A DNA stretch of 64,000 bases from Devosia sp. 2618 (lineage in GTDB: Bacteria; Pseudomonadota; Alphaproteobacteria; Rhizobiales; Devosiaceae). The notes beneath the pieces were generated by a model. That model saw only the letters and a list, made by a program, of their open reading frames with translations. It was not told the DNA's origin and searched no databases. The stretch lies in NCBI RefSeq assembly GCF_040546815.1, contig NZ_JBEPOO010000001.1, positions 2,790,001 through 2,854,000 on the forward strand. Direction: 5' to 3'. Positions 55,592 to 63,993 of this stretch are shown here, piece after piece. The position numbers and the translations under genes are program-made. Within the stretch, counting starts at the first letter, position 1. Every line of letters begins with the position of its first letter.

Positions 55592-58054
55592 TTAGCTGCC
55601 GACTCCCGGCAGGGCATAGGCGATGAAGTAATCGCCGATCGGGGTTTCCATGAAATTGTGGCCACCGGCGTTGATCACGACGATCTGGCGGCCCTCGGCT
55701 TCATAGATGATCGGGGTCGCCTGCCCACCGGCCGGCAGTTCCGCCTGCCACAGCGTTTCGCCGGTTTCCGTACTGATGGCGCGGATCAGATCGTCGGTGG
55801 TTGCTGCCACAAAGATCAGGCCGGTTGCGGTGATGGCCGTGCCGCCATTATTGGGCGTGCCGATGTCGAAGGGCAGCATGGACGGGATGCCGAACGGGCC
55901 ATTCTTGCGGGCCGAACCGAAGGGCTTGTCCCACAGCACCTGCTTGGTCGCCATGTCGATGGCCATGATGCCACCATAAGGCGGTTCCTTGCACAGCATG
56001 CCGGTGAAGGGCACGCGCCAGCCGGCATTGACCTCGATGCCGTATGGCGTCAGCGCCTGCGGGCTGATGCCGCTATGACTGTTGCCGGTGGCATGGTCGG
56101 GATGGCCAATCGGCACGATGCCGAGCGCATCGATGTCTTCGCGCGGGATCAGGCGGTTGTAGTTGGGCGTGTCGTTGTAGTTACTGACAAGGATGTTGCG
56201 GCCACTATCGACGGCAACCCCACCCCAGTCCGAGCCACCATTATAGCCCGGATACTGAATCCACGGTACGTCTGTGGTCGGTGGCGTATAGCGGCCCTCG
56301 TAGCTCGCCTGACGGAACTGGATGCGGCACCACAGCTGATCGAGCGGCGTCATGCCCCACATGTTCTTTTCCTCGATATCCGGCTTTAGCTGGCTCGGGA
56401 AATCGACGACGAAGGGCTGGGTTGGCGACAGGTTCTCGGGCTCGACGCCACCCTGCGGTGCAGAGCGTTCCTCGATCTCGACCAGCGGCTCGCCGGTGGC
56501 GCGATCAAAGATGAAAAACTGGCCCTGCTTGGTGGGAAGGATCAGCGCGGCAACCGGGCCGTTTTCGGTCGGGAAATCGGCCAGCGTACCCTGTGCGCCG
56601 AGGTCATAGTCCCAGATGTCGTAGTGCACGGTCTGGTAGAACCAGCGCACCGAGCCATCGGTGACGTCGAGCGCGACGATGGCGGTCGAGTATTCGTTTT
56701 CTTCGGGGCTGCGGTCGCCGCCCCAATAGTCGACGGCGGAGTTGCCGAGCGGCATATAGACCAACCCAAGCTCGTCATCGCCCGAGGCAATGGTCCACAT
56801 ATTGGGCGTGCCCGGCGTATAGATTTCGCCTTCCGGCAGCGGGTTCGGCGCATCCGGGCGCACCATGTCCCAGGCCCATTCCAGCGCTCCGGTTTCGGCA
56901 TTGTAGCCACGGATCACGCCCGATGGCGCTTCGCGGGTCTGGCCGTCCTTCACCTGGCTGCCGACGATGGCGATGTTGCGGACGACGGTTGGCGGCGAGG
57001 TGGGGGAATAAAAGCCCGGCGCGCTATCGCCGATGCCTTCCATCAGGTTGACGATGCCGCCATTACCAAAGTCGGGGCACAGCTGGCCGGTTTGGGTGTC
57101 GAGTGCAATCAGCCGCGCGTCGAGCGTCTGCATGATGACGCGGGTGGCGCACATGTCGGTTTGCGCAGCGCCGGGTGTTTCGTAATAGGCAAGGCCGCGG
57201 CAGGTGGCGTTATAGCCGATAGCGTCGATGGAAACCTGCGGGTCGTAGGTCCAGAACTCGGTGCCGGTCGCCGCATCGAGCGCCGAAACCTTGTTCAGCG
57301 CCGAGCACAGGAACAGGCGATTGCCGATCTTGATCGGGGTGTTCTGGTTGCCATAGGCCTCGTCGCCATCGGGCAGGTCGCCGGTGCGGAATTCCCAGAT
57401 CTTTTCGAGGTTGCCGACATTTTCCGGCGTGATCTGATCGAGCGGCGAGAAGCGCGCGGCGTGTTGCGTGCCGCCATAAGCGGGCCAGTCCACGCCGGTT
57501 TCCTGCAGGGCATATTGCACAGGCGGGGCGACAGGCTCGGCGGGCACAGCGTCAAGCTGTTGAGTGGGCGCGACTGGCGCCTCCAGCATTGGCGGCGTGG
57601 TTTCCTGCGCAAACAGCGAGGTTTCACGTACCGAGGTCAGCACCATCATCGAGGCGCCGAGCGCGAGCACGCCAACGGCTGCCGCGGCAAATGTAGCGCG
57701 GGGCATGGTGAAGCGGCTGCGCAAAGCCGGAATGGTGAGCAGAACCAGCGCTAGCACCACGGTTGGCGCGACCAATCTTGGCACCTGCGCCCAGCCGTTG
57801 AACCCGGCCTCCCACAGCGCCCAGATCAGCGTGCCGACAAAGGTGAGAAGATAAACCCAAACGCCCACCACCGACTGGCGGAACAGGAAATAGGCGGAAA
57901 CCACCAAGCCCAAGCCAGCAAAGGCGTAATACCATGAGCCGCCCAGCGTGATCAGCCACAGCCCTCCGGCAAGGATCGGCAGCCCGAACAGGGCCATGAG
58001 TGCAGACAGGACGACGACGGCCCAGTATCCAAAACCACGGGTCGTATTCGCCAT
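55592..58054 (-). CDS. gcd: Membrane-bound PQQ-dependent dehydrogenase (glucose/quinate/shikimate family)
   Basis: An 820-aa quinoprotein. Residues 1-150 hold five helices that anchor it and bind ubiquinone. The rest is an eight-bladed propeller with tryptophan-docking blades: DWPAYGGTQHAARFSPLDQI, SGVIRGYNAETGALEWAWDM, VALDVTDGSVRWFYQTVHYDIWDYD and GETLWQAELPAGGQATPIIYE. It oxidises aldoses or polyols in the periplasm and passes electrons to the quinone pool. ATG 58054 is preferred to GTG 58060 because GAGGAG is better spaced. An EcfG-type promoter lies upstream (58091-58115). It leads an operon with ctaG and the CopD-like gene. Glucose is the commonest substrate but is not proven. Confidence 0.88.
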   Translation of the reverse strand: MANTTRGFGYWAVVVLSALMALFGLPILAGGLWLITLGGSWYYAFAGLGLVVSAYFLFRQSVVGVWVYLLTFVGTLIWALWEAGFNGWAQVPRLVAPTVVLALVLLTIPALRSRFTMPRATFAAAAVGVLALGASMMVLTSVRETSLFAQETTPPMLEAPVAPTQQLDAVPAEPVAPPVQYALQETGVDWPAYGGTQHAARFSPLDQITPENVGNLEKIWEFRTGDLPDGDEAYGNQNTPIKIGNRLFLCSALNKVSALDAATGTEFWTYDPQVSIDAIGYNATCRGLAYYETPGAAQTDMCATRVIMQTLDARLIALDTQTGQLCPDFGNGGIVNLMEGIGDSAPGFYSPTSPPTVVRNIAIVGSQVKDGQTREAPSGVIRGYNAETGALEWAWDMVRPDAPNPLPEGEIYTPGTPNMWTIASGDDELGLVYMPLGNSAVDYWGGDRSPEENEYSTAIVALDVTDGSVRWFYQTVHYDIWDYDLGAQGTLADFPTENGPVAALILPTKQGQFFIFDRATGEPLVEIEERSAPQGGVEPENLSPTQPFVVDFPSQLKPDIEEKNMWGMTPLDQLWCRIQFRQASYEGRYTPPTTDVPWIQYPGYNGGSDWGGVAVDSGRNILVSNYNDTPNYNRLIPREDIDALGIVPIGHPDHATGNSHSGISPQALTPYGIEVNAGWRVPFTGMLCKEPPYGGIMAIDMATKQVLWDKPFGSARKNGPFGIPSMLPFDIGTPNNGGTAITATGLIFVAATTDDLIRAISTETGETLWQAELPAGGQATPIIYEAEGRQIVVINAGGHNFMETPIGDYFIAYALPGVGS

Positions 58055-58090
58055 GCGCACAGCTCCTCAAAACATCAGGTCTAAAAACCC

Positions 58091-58115
58091 AACGACCGAG
58101 CGCCGCCACGGTTCC
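58091..58115 (-). promoter_or_regulatory. EcfG-type (general stress sigma) promoter of the PQQ dehydrogenase operon
   Basis: On the minus strand GGAAC (58115-58111) and CGTT (58094-58091) are 16 bases apart, matching the alphaproteobacterial EcfG consensus GGAAC-N16/17-CGTT. The expected transcript begins about 30 bases before ATG 58054. Confidence 0.6.
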
Positions 58116-58137
58116 GACATTATTTGGATTGGTCGGA

Positions 58138-58174
58138 ACAAAAAATAACCGACGCCCCTCGCGGGACGCCGGTT
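58138..58174 (-). terminator. Rho-independent terminator after the PRC-barrel gene
   Basis: A 12-pair stem with two G-U pairs (58147-58158 with 58163-58174) and a 4-base loop. On the minus strand it is followed by a T-rich run. It insulates the PQQ dehydrogenase promoter from read-through. Confidence 0.8.
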
Positions 58175-58212
58175 GCCAGTATCACTTGGTCATGAAAACT
58201 GGGGCGGAGTGG

Positions 58213-58599
58213 CTAGATCCAGTAAGGGGCCACACCGTAATAATCGTAGACGCGACGGCCGTTCTCGGCGTTCCAGAAGTCGTCATCGTTGTCATATTTG
58301 GGAGCGCCTTCCAGCTGCTCCTTGGAGATATCGATGCGATAGCCGCCCAGGTCCTGGTCATAATTGAGCTTGGACCATGGCAGCGGATAATGGTCGGTGC
58401 CAATACCGAGGAAGCCGCCGAAGCTCAGCACGGCGTAGGAAACCTTGCCACTGCGCTTTTCAAGCAGGATGCGGTCGATCGAGCCGATATGCTCACCGCG
58501 CGGATCGTAAACCTTGGTGCCTTCGACCTTGTCAGATGCGATCAGGTCATGGGTTTCTTTAACGTCGGCATCGGTTTTGCGGATGTCATCGTATGCCAT
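58213..58599 (-). CDS. PRC-barrel domain protein
   Basis: A 128-aa soluble protein. The PRC-barrel domain spans about residues 15-100: HDLIASDKVEGTKVYDPRGEHIGSIDRILLEKRSGKVSYAVLSFGGFLGIGTDHYPLPWSKL, the usual small beta-barrel with the GxIxDI-like turn. It ends in an aromatic tail (VYDYYGVAPYWI). PRC-barrel proteins of this size are common members of the general stress regulon in Hyphomicrobiales; their molecular role is unclear. AGAGGA precedes ATG 58599, an EcfG-type promoter lies at 58634-58659, and a terminator follows, so it is a single-gene unit. Confidence 0.85.
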   Translation of the reverse strand: MAYDDIRKTDADVKETHDLIASDKVEGTKVYDPRGEHIGSIDRILLEKRSGKVSYAVLSFGGFLGIGTDHYPLPWSKLNYDQDLGGYRIDISKEQLEGAPKYDNDDDFWNAENGRRVYDYYGVAPYWI

Positions 58600-58633
58600 T
58601 TTTTCGAATCCTCTTGGTTGCGTGTGGCAGGTC

Positions 58634-58659
58634 AACGCGACGTCAGAGCCAGCGGTTCC
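58634..58659 (-). promoter_or_regulatory. EcfG-type promoter of the PRC-barrel gene
   Basis: On the minus strand GGAAC (58659-58655) and CGTT (58637-58634) are 17 bases apart, matching the EcfG consensus. The transcript would start about 30 bases before ATG 58599. Confidence 0.6.
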
Positions 58660-58804
58660 CGCAAAAAATTCCGTGATTGAAAGACGTGATCGGGAACCAT
58701 TTCCTATCTTTCGGCCCAAGGCGGCCAGCCGGATTCGGAACCGCAGCGGGTGGCGCGCATTGACTTGGCACAGGCGGAACCGGCCGCATTCCAAGGAGAC
58801 GTCT

Positions 58805-59062
58805 ATGGTTTTCGACACCATTCGTGACCGAACGACTGACGCGGACGACGTAACGCCCGGCCAGATCGCCAGCAACAACCTCTTTACCGCCAAGGAAAAG
58901 CTGGCGCTGCTCAACCAGATCAAGGCCGATGCGACCGGTGCCGAACAGGAAGGCCGGGCATTTGAATTTGACGCCGAGGAGATCGAGCGGGCCATCGCAG
59001 TGGTTCGAGAAAGCGTCGAAACTGGCGTGAGCGTAGACACAATCATAAAGGGAGATTTCTGA
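58805..59062 (+). CDS. Small hypothetical protein (85 aa), acidic
   Basis: Unrecognised acidic helical protein (MVFDTIRDRTTDADDVTPGQ, then FTAKEKLALLNQIKADATG and FDAEEIERAIAVVRESVETG). AAGGAG lies just before ATG 58805; longer frames upstream have no ribosome site. It overlaps the next gene by one base (TGATG), so the two are co-translated. It is divergent from the stress-type PRC-barrel gene, and its own leader contains three GGAAC hexamers (58693, 58737, 58776), one of them followed after 16 bases by CATT, an imperfect EcfG match. A stress-related role is an inference. Confidence 0.65.
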   Translation: MVFDTIRDRTTDADDVTPGQIASNNLFTAKEKLALLNQIKADATGAEQEGRAFEFDAEEIERAIAVVRESVETGVSVDTIIKGDF

Positions 59063-59394
59063 TGGCAACCGCACCAAAACAACCCGAGCCCACCGTAGCC
59101 TCGGTGGACAATCTGATCGACGAAACCGGCGCACGGATCGATGTGCCCGATGCATCGCCCATCAAGGTGGCCGGTGAGCACGAGGCGACCGTCGGCGCCA
59201 GCGGGCCGACCAATTGGTGGCTTTATGGCCTGGTGGGCCTCGCCATCATCGTTGCCGTGCTGTTCCTGATGCAGATGTTCCAGGGTGCACCGGCGACAGA
59301 TGTGCAGCCCGGCACGCCAACCTCGGAAAGCGTCGTCGCGCCGGTGACCGACCCGACCATGCCGGTCGCCGAGCCTGCCGTTCCGCAGCCATAA
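59062..59394 (+). CDS. Small single-pass membrane protein (110 aa)
   Basis: Unrecognised protein. An N-terminal polar region of about 50 residues is followed by one membrane helix (WWLYGLVGLAIIVAVLFLMQMF, about 51-72) and a Pro/Thr/Val-rich C-terminal tail that should lie in the periplasm. GGGAG precedes its ATG, whose A is the last base of the upstream stop codon. Co-translated with the small acidic protein and ended by a strong bidirectional terminator. Confidence 0.65.
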   Translation: MATAPKQPEPTVASVDNLIDETGARIDVPDASPIKVAGEHEATVGASGPTNWWLYGLVGLAIIVAVLFLMQMFQGAPATDVQPGTPTSESVVAPVTDPTMPVAEPAVPQP

Positions 59395-59414
59395 ATCGGC
59401 AGCTAACACCAAAC

Positions 59415-59447
59415 AAAAAAGGCGCGACCCGCGGGCCGCGCCTTTTT
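59415..59447. terminator. Bidirectional Rho-independent terminator
   Basis: AAAAAA, stem GGCGCG (59421-59426) with CGCGCC (59437-59442) and a GC-rich inner part, then TTTTT. It works on both strands between the convergent membrane-protein and OmpA-like genes. Confidence 0.85.
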
Positions 59448-59463
59448 GCATGAATTCGGTCGA

Positions 59464-60126
59464 TCAGCCGTTGATTGGCGCGATCTGGATTTCCACGCGA
59501 CGGTTCTGGGCACGGCCCTGCTCGGTGGCGTTGGAAGCGATCGGGCTCGTCTTGCCCTTGCCTTCGATATAGAAGCGGCGCTGATCGATGCCCTGGTTGG
59601 CAAGGATGGTCGCGACGGCAACCGCGCGGCGCTGGCTGAGCGACAGGTTGTAATTGTCATCGCCCTGGCTGTCGGTGTGGCCATAGACGTCAACGATCGA
59701 CTTATCGAACTTCTTGAGCACCAGAGCCACCGACACGAGTGTCGAGTTAAAGCCTGGGTTCACGTTCGACTGGTCGGTCGCGAAGGTGATGTTGGATGGC
59801 ATGTTGAGCACGATGTTCTGGCCAACGCGCGTCACCGAAACGCCGGTGCCCTGCAGCTGCGCGCGCAGCTCGGCTTCCTGCTGGTCCATGTAGTTGCCGA
59901 TGGCTGCACCGGTCAGGCCGCCCACGCCTGCGCCGATCAGCGCGCCAACGCGCGGATCACCGCCCACGGCTGCGCCAACGATGGCACCGGCAATCGCGCC
60001 GCCGCCAGCACCCAGCAGGCCGCCGCCAGCGGTGTTGGAAAGCTGCTGCTGGCCCGTATAGGCGTTGGTGGTGCAGGCGGTCAGCGCCAGCGTTGCCGCG
60101 AACGCGACCAAAATCTTGGACTTCAT
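59464..60126 (-). CDS. OmpA-family lipoprotein with glycine-zipper region
   Basis: A 220-aa envelope protein of the YiaD type. The lipoprotein signal is MKSKILVAFAATLALTAC (Cys18). A glycine-zipper stretch (about residues 33-75, GGGLLGAGGGAIAGAIVGAAVGG and GALIGAGVGGLTGAAIG) follows, then the OmpA C-terminal peptidoglycan-binding domain (about 105-215) with VDVYGHTDSQGDDNYNLSLSQRRAVAVATIL and QGRAQNRRVEIQI. GGGGGA precedes ATG 60126. It ties the outer membrane to the cell wall. Followed by a bidirectional terminator. Confidence 0.9.
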   Translation of the reverse strand: MKSKILVAFAATLALTACTTNAYTGQQQLSNTAGGGLLGAGGGAIAGAIVGAAVGGDPRVGALIGAGVGGLTGAAIGNYMDQQEAELRAQLQGTGVSVTRVGQNIVLNMPSNITFATDQSNVNPGFNSTLVSVALVLKKFDKSIVDVYGHTDSQGDDNYNLSLSQRRAVAVATILANQGIDQRRFYIEGKGKTSPIASNATEQGRAQNRRVEIQIAPING

Positions 60127-60280
60127 AGTTATCCCCCTGAAGGATTCGGTAAGTGGGCTTTTGGTGACCACTGAATAAGGCAGGACGGTGGTGAACGAAA
60201 GGCCCTGAACGTAGGATGAACGGGCCAAGAGCACTTCATCTTCCAAGCGATGCCAAACCACATCACTTAGGGCCATTTTC

Positions 60281-61051
60281 TTAAGTATGCGCCCAGCCGC
60301 CATCGACGATAAACTGCTGCGCCGAGATCATCTTGCTGTCTTCGGCGGCAAGGAACAGCGCCATGCGCGCCACGTCATCGGGATAGACCCGACCGGCGAG
60401 CGCCTGATTGGCATCGATCTGGGCTTCGCCAGTGGCATCGAGCCAATGGGTGATCTGGCGTTCCGTCATCACCCAGCCGGGCACCAGCGAATTGACCCGA
60501 ATGCCGGACTTGCCCAGTTCGCGCGCCATCGAGCGGGTCAGGCCATGGGCTGCGGCCTTGGCCGTTTCATAGATCGGGATTTTCGGCGACATGATCATCC
60601 AGCTAATCGAGCCGGTATTGATGATCGAGCCGCGACCGGCGCGGATCATGCCCGGCGCCACCGCCTGTGTCGCAAAGAACGAATGCTTGAGATTGACCGC
60701 CATGCGCTCATCCCAATAGTCGGGCGTCACTTCGCTCCACTCGTGGCGCTGGTCGTGCGCGGCATTGTTGATCAGCACCAGCGCATCGCCATGCGCCTCG
60801 GCAAAGCCGGCAATGGCTGCCTGATAACCGGCAATGTCGGTCACGTCGCAGCTGGTGAATTGCGCGGTCTGGCCGGCAGCAGTCAGTTCGGCCACCAGCT
60901 TGTCCCCCGCTTCGACCGCGATATCGACAAAGCCAACCTTGGCGCCCTGCGCCGCAAAGTTGCGCACCAGACTTTCGCCAATCCCCGAGGCTCCGCCCGA
61001 AATGACAACTGGCGTACCGGCAAGGCTGGGATAGGAGGCGTAGTCGGTCAT
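60281..61051 (-). CDS. Short-chain dehydrogenase/reductase
   Basis: A 256-aa classical SDR. The cofactor motif is VVISGGASGIGESLVRNF (TGxxxGxG type), an Asp after strand 2 (VGFVDIA) favours NAD, the structural motif is INNAA, and the catalytic residues are Ser in NTGSIS and Tyr-Lys in YETAKAAAHG. The C-terminus VYPDDVARMALFLAAEDSKMISAQQFIVDGGW is typical. ATG 61051 is used; the longer frame upstream lacks support. A perfect 16-base palindrome lies about 70 bases upstream, a likely operator. Substrate unknown; sugar or polyol oxidation is common in the group. Confidence 0.88.
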   Translation of the reverse strand: MTDYASYPSLAGTPVVISGGASGIGESLVRNFAAQGAKVGFVDIAVEAGDKLVAELTAAGQTAQFTSCDVTDIAGYQAAIAGFAEAHGDALVLINNAAHDQRHEWSEVTPDYWDERMAVNLKHSFFATQAVAPGMIRAGRGSIINTGSISWMIMSPKIPIYETAKAAAHGLTRSMARELGKSGIRVNSLVPGWVMTERQITHWLDATGEAQIDANQALAGRVYPDDVARMALFLAAEDSKMISAQQFIVDGGWAHT

Positions 61052-61122
61052 GGCGAATATCCAACAAGCTAAAGCACTATATATCCACGATATCGCGCCA
61101 AAATGCACCACGCAAGTCGCCT

Positions 61123-61138
61123 TGAGGTACGTACCTCA
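61123..61138. promoter_or_regulatory. Perfect 16-base palindrome, TetR-like operator candidate
   Basis: TGAGGTACGTACCTCA is fully palindromic and nested in outer arms GCAAG (61112-61116) and CTTGC (61141-61145). It lies 72 bases before the SDR start; no T-run follows, so it is not a terminator. Confidence 0.5.
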
Positions 61139-61312
61139 TTCTTGCAAAGAGGCTCGTTACAGGTGCTTGGATTTTACGGCAGATGTCGATGTCGCCGAAA
61201 ATATCCTGAGCCTCGATAGTTGGCAGTGCACCGCTTCCAGTTTAGAATGGCTCTGATGTTTTCGTGAAGGCGCCGGGCGCCACAACGCGTTAGCAGAGTG
61301 GCGCGCGGCGAA

Positions 61313-61326
61313 TTGACCTATGTCAA
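61313..61326. promoter_or_regulatory. FixK/Fnr-type box upstream of hemA
   Basis: TTGAC-N4-GTCAA is a perfect inverted repeat matching the FixK/FnrL consensus (TTGAY-N4-RTCAA). It is centred about 87 bases before ATG 61407, suitable for oxygen-dependent activation. In several alphaproteobacteria hemA is under this kind of control. Confidence 0.65.
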
Positions 61327-61406
61327 TGCAAGCGGCGCGGCACTAGTTGATGCTGATGCTGCAGGCCGGTTTAGCCCCGCCTGCGAGAGCGCAGAAGGAC
61401 GTTTCG

Positions 61407-62687
61407 ATGGACTATCGCGGCATATTCGAAGATGCAGTGGACACGCTGCGGGCAGAGAAGCGCTACCGCGTCTTTGCAGATCTCGAGCGGATCGCCGGCA
61501 AGTTCCCGCGCGCCATCTATCGCGACGACTCAGACAATCAGCGCGAGATCACCATCTGGTGCTCCAACGACTATCTGGGCATGGGTCAGCATCCAAAAGT
61601 TGTCGGAGCGATGCAGGAAGCTGCTGGTCGTCTGGGCGTCGGCTCGGGCGGCACGCGCAATATTTCGGGCACCAATCGCCCGCTGGTCGAGCTTGAGCGT
61701 TCGCTCGCCGATCTGCACCGCAAGGAAGCTGCGCTGGTCTTCACCTCCGGTTTCGTGTCCAACGAAGCCGCGATTTCGACCATTGCGCGCCTCCTGCCCG
61801 ATTGCATCATTTTCTCGGACCAGCTCAACCACGCCTCGATGATCCAGGGCGTACGTCAGTCGGGCATGGAAAAGAAGATTTTCCGGCACAATGACGTCGA
61901 GCATCTGCGCGACCTGCTCGCTGCCACCGACAAGAAGCGTCCAAAGCTGATCTGCTTTGAGTCGGTTTATTCGATGGACGGCGATGTCGCGCCGATCAAG
62001 GAAATCGTCGAGCTGGCCGAAGAATTCGGCGCGCTGACCTATATCGATGAAGTGCACGCCGTTGGCATGTATGGCCCACGCGGCGGCGGCATTGCCGAGC
62101 GCGATGGTTTGATGGACCGGATCGACATCATCGAAGGCACGCTGGCCAAGGGCTTTGGCACGATGGGCGGCTATATCGCTGCCAACAAGGCAATCGTTGA
62201 TGCCGTGCGCTCCTATGCGCCCGAGTTTATCTTCACCACCTCCCTGCCACCAGCGCTCTGCGCCGCAGCCCGTGCCTCGATCGAGCACCTCAAGGGCAAT
62301 GGTCATGAGCGCATGCTGCATCAGCGTCAGGCGCGCCTGACCAAGGCAATCCTTGCCGATGCCGGCCTGCCGGTGATGGATACCGAAACCCATATCGTGC
62401 CGCTGATCGTGGGCGATGCCCGCGCCGTCAAGGCCGCCAGCGACATGCTGCTGGACAAGCACAATATCTATATCCAGCCGATCAACTATCCGACGGTCCC
62501 CAAGGGCACCGAGCGCCTGCGCATCACGCCGACGCCGCTGCACACCGACGAGATGATCTTCGCGCTGCGCCATGCGCTGGTCAGCGTCTGGACCAGCCTT
62601 GAGCTGCCACGCGAAGCAGCCGACGCCAAGATCACCGCCAGCAAGCTGACCTCGGGCGACCTGACCCTGCCGAGCATCGGCGGCTAG
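61407..62687 (+). CDS. hemA: 5-aminolevulinate synthase
   Basis: A 426-aa PLP enzyme that condenses glycine and succinyl-CoA to 5-aminolevulinate, the first step of haem synthesis in alphaproteobacteria. It begins [27 protein letters not shown], then [16 protein letters not shown] and [12 protein letters not shown] at the glycine site, [12 protein letters not shown] with the PLP-contacting Asp, and the Schiff-base lysine Lys248 in [19 protein letters not shown] precedes ATG 61407; the open frame upstream is ignored. About 20 residues longer at the C-terminus than usual. A FixK/Fnr-type box upstream suggests regulation by low oxygen. The stop overlaps that of the convergent HAD gene. Confidence 0.95.
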   Translation: MDYRGIFEDAVDTLRAEKRYRVFADLERIAGKFPRAIYRDDSDNQREITIWCSNDYLGMGQHPKVVGAMQEAAGRLGVGSGGTRNISGTNRPLVELERSLADLHRKEAALVFTSGFVSNEAAISTIARLLPDCIIFSDQLNHASMIQGVRQSGMEKKIFRHNDVEHLRDLLAATDKKRPKLICFESVYSMDGDVAPIKEIVELAEEFGALTYIDEVHAVGMYGPRGGGIAERDGLMDRIDIIEGTLAKGFGTMGGYIAANKAIVDAVRSYAPEFIFTTSLPPALCAAARASIEHLKGNGHERMLHQRQARLTKAILADAGLPVMDTETHIVPLIVGDARAVKAASDMLLDKHNIYIQPINYPTVPKGTERLRITPTPLHTDEMIFALRHALVSVWTSLELPREAADAKITASKLTSGDLTLPSIGG

Positions 62688-63358
62688 TTGCCTGCGTCGC
62701 AGAGCGGAATGATTTCGCTCAGCGCTTTTATAGTGTGTTCCGGCGGCGCAGTGCCCGCCGGCCACTCGGTCGAGCTGTGATACCACACGGCCACCAGTCC
62801 GGCATTTTGCGCGCCCACCACATCCACTATCGGATTATCGCCGACAAACATCGCCTCGGCCGATGTCACGCCAAGACGGTTCAGCGCCCGGTCAAATATC
62901 GCCCGATCAGGCTTGGCCACGCCCTCATCTTCTGAAACCAGCACGATATCGAGCAGTGGCCGCAGTCCCGTCGCCTCGATCTTGCCGGTCTGCAAGACTG
63001 TGCTGCCATTGGTGACAATGCCCGTCGCAATACCCCGCGCCCGCAAAGTCAGCAGCGTCTCTCGCGCCCCAGCGCTCAGCACCACAAAGCTGGGATAGAC
63101 CGCCTGATAGTCGTCAAATAGCGCCTGCGCCGAGATCCCCGTGATCCCCAGATCAGCCACCAATGCCGGATAGACCATGACCTTGGGCGTCCGCCCCGCA
63201 TCTTCGAGCGCCAGAAATCGCGCCACAAACGTCGCCCGATCCACCCCAACCAGCGCCGTCTGATGCCGATCATACTGATCACCAATAAACGCCACGATCG
63301 CCGCACCGCGCGTCAGCAGCGTCTCATCGAGGTCAAACAATACCGCCCTGATCACCAT
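62684..63358 (-). CDS. HAD-superfamily phosphatase
   Basis: A 224-aa haloacid-dehalogenase-like hydrolase. Motif I is [10 protein letters not shown] with the nucleophile Asp, motif II GIVTNGS, motif III the Lys in [14 protein letters not shown], and motif [19 protein letters not shown]. The helical cap (about residues 18-85) is of the C1 type, as in phosphoglycolate phosphatase or YjjG-like nucleotidases. ATG 63358 follows AGGGG; the GTG at 63370 lies inside the ribosome site. It acts on a small phosphorylated metabolite that cannot be named. Convergent with hemA (4-base overlap). Confidence 0.85.
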   Translation of the reverse strand: MVIRAVLFDLDETLLTRGAAIVAFIGDQYDRHQTALVGVDRATFVARFLALEDAGRTPKVMVYPALVADLGITGISAQALFDDYQAVYPSFVVLSAGARETLLTLRARGIATGIVTNGSTVLQTGKIEATGLRPLLDIVLVSEDEGVAKPDRAIFDRALNRLGVTSAEAMFVGDNPIVDVVGAQNAGLVAVWYHSSTEWPAGTAPPEHTIKALSEIIPLCDAGN

Positions 63359-63468
63359 CGGCCCCTGCACTCATTTCGCGCCGAGTGGACCACGCGCCCC
63401 GCCTCCCCCACAAGACCAGGCGGGTCACCATAGCGATGCAAAGCGGCTGTACTCCGCCGCCTTAGTTC

Positions 63469-63993
63469 CTAGCTATCAAAGCCAGCGGCCAAAAATCCAA
63501 GATTGGTCGGACGCGGCAGAAATGGCAGCGTGGCGGTGACCGGAAAATCACCGCCCAGCTTCTCAAATTTTATGCCCCGCGCCCTCAAAGTGCCCTGCTC
63601 CACCAACAACAGGCCGAAATGGATGCTCGCCGCAGCGTCGGGCACGTCCAACACCACTTCCACATCGGTCCAGCCCACTGTTCCGTGCAAACTGCGATCC
63701 GGTCCGCTGCGATTGAGCATATTGTCGAAGCGCAGATATCGTCCCGAATTGGGGTCAATCCTCATCCAGATCGAAGCGGCGCCTGCATCCTCCGTCCGCA
63801 ATTGTGCCGTCAACCGCACGGCACGCCCACAATAGGCATCCGCGTCGATGGACTGCATCAGCACGCCCGTCCGATCGGCCGGTATCTCCACATTCGGAAC
63901 GGCGGCCACCAGCGCAACACCGGATTCCCTGGGATCGAGCCCGATCCGATAATGGGTCGGCGACGGATGCGACACAAACCAGCCTGCGGGCAT
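63469..63993 (-). CDS. Unknown beta-sandwich protein, probably cut by the window edge
   Basis: At least 174 aa, beta-rich: GWFVSHPSPTHYRIGLDPRESGVALVAAV, then GVLMQSIDADAYCGRAVRLTAQLRTEDAGAASIWMRID and GWTDVEVVLDVPDAAASIHFGLLLVEQGTLRARGIKFEKLG. This pattern resembles the ligand-like beta-sandwich domain that forms the C-terminal part of some helix-turn-helix regulators. The frame is open to the right edge, so the ATG at 63993 may be internal and a DNA-binding part may lie beyond it. Function not assigned. Confidence 0.5.
   Translation of the reverse strand: MPAGWFVSHPSPTHYRIGLDPRESGVALVAAVPNVEIPADRTGVLMQSIDADAYCGRAVRLTAQLRTEDAGAASIWMRIDPNSGRYLRFDNMLNRSGPDRSLHGTVGWTDVEVVLDVPDAAASIHFGLLLVEQGTLRARGIKFEKLGGDFPVTATLPFLPRPTNLGFLAAGFDS

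Larger units (their letters stand above)
61052..61406. other. Divergent control region between the SDR gene and hemA
   Basis: 355 bases without a gene. Contains a 16-base palindrome near the SDR side (61123-61138) and a FixK/Fnr-type box near hemA (61313-61326), so both neighbours appear regulated. Confidence 0.6.
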
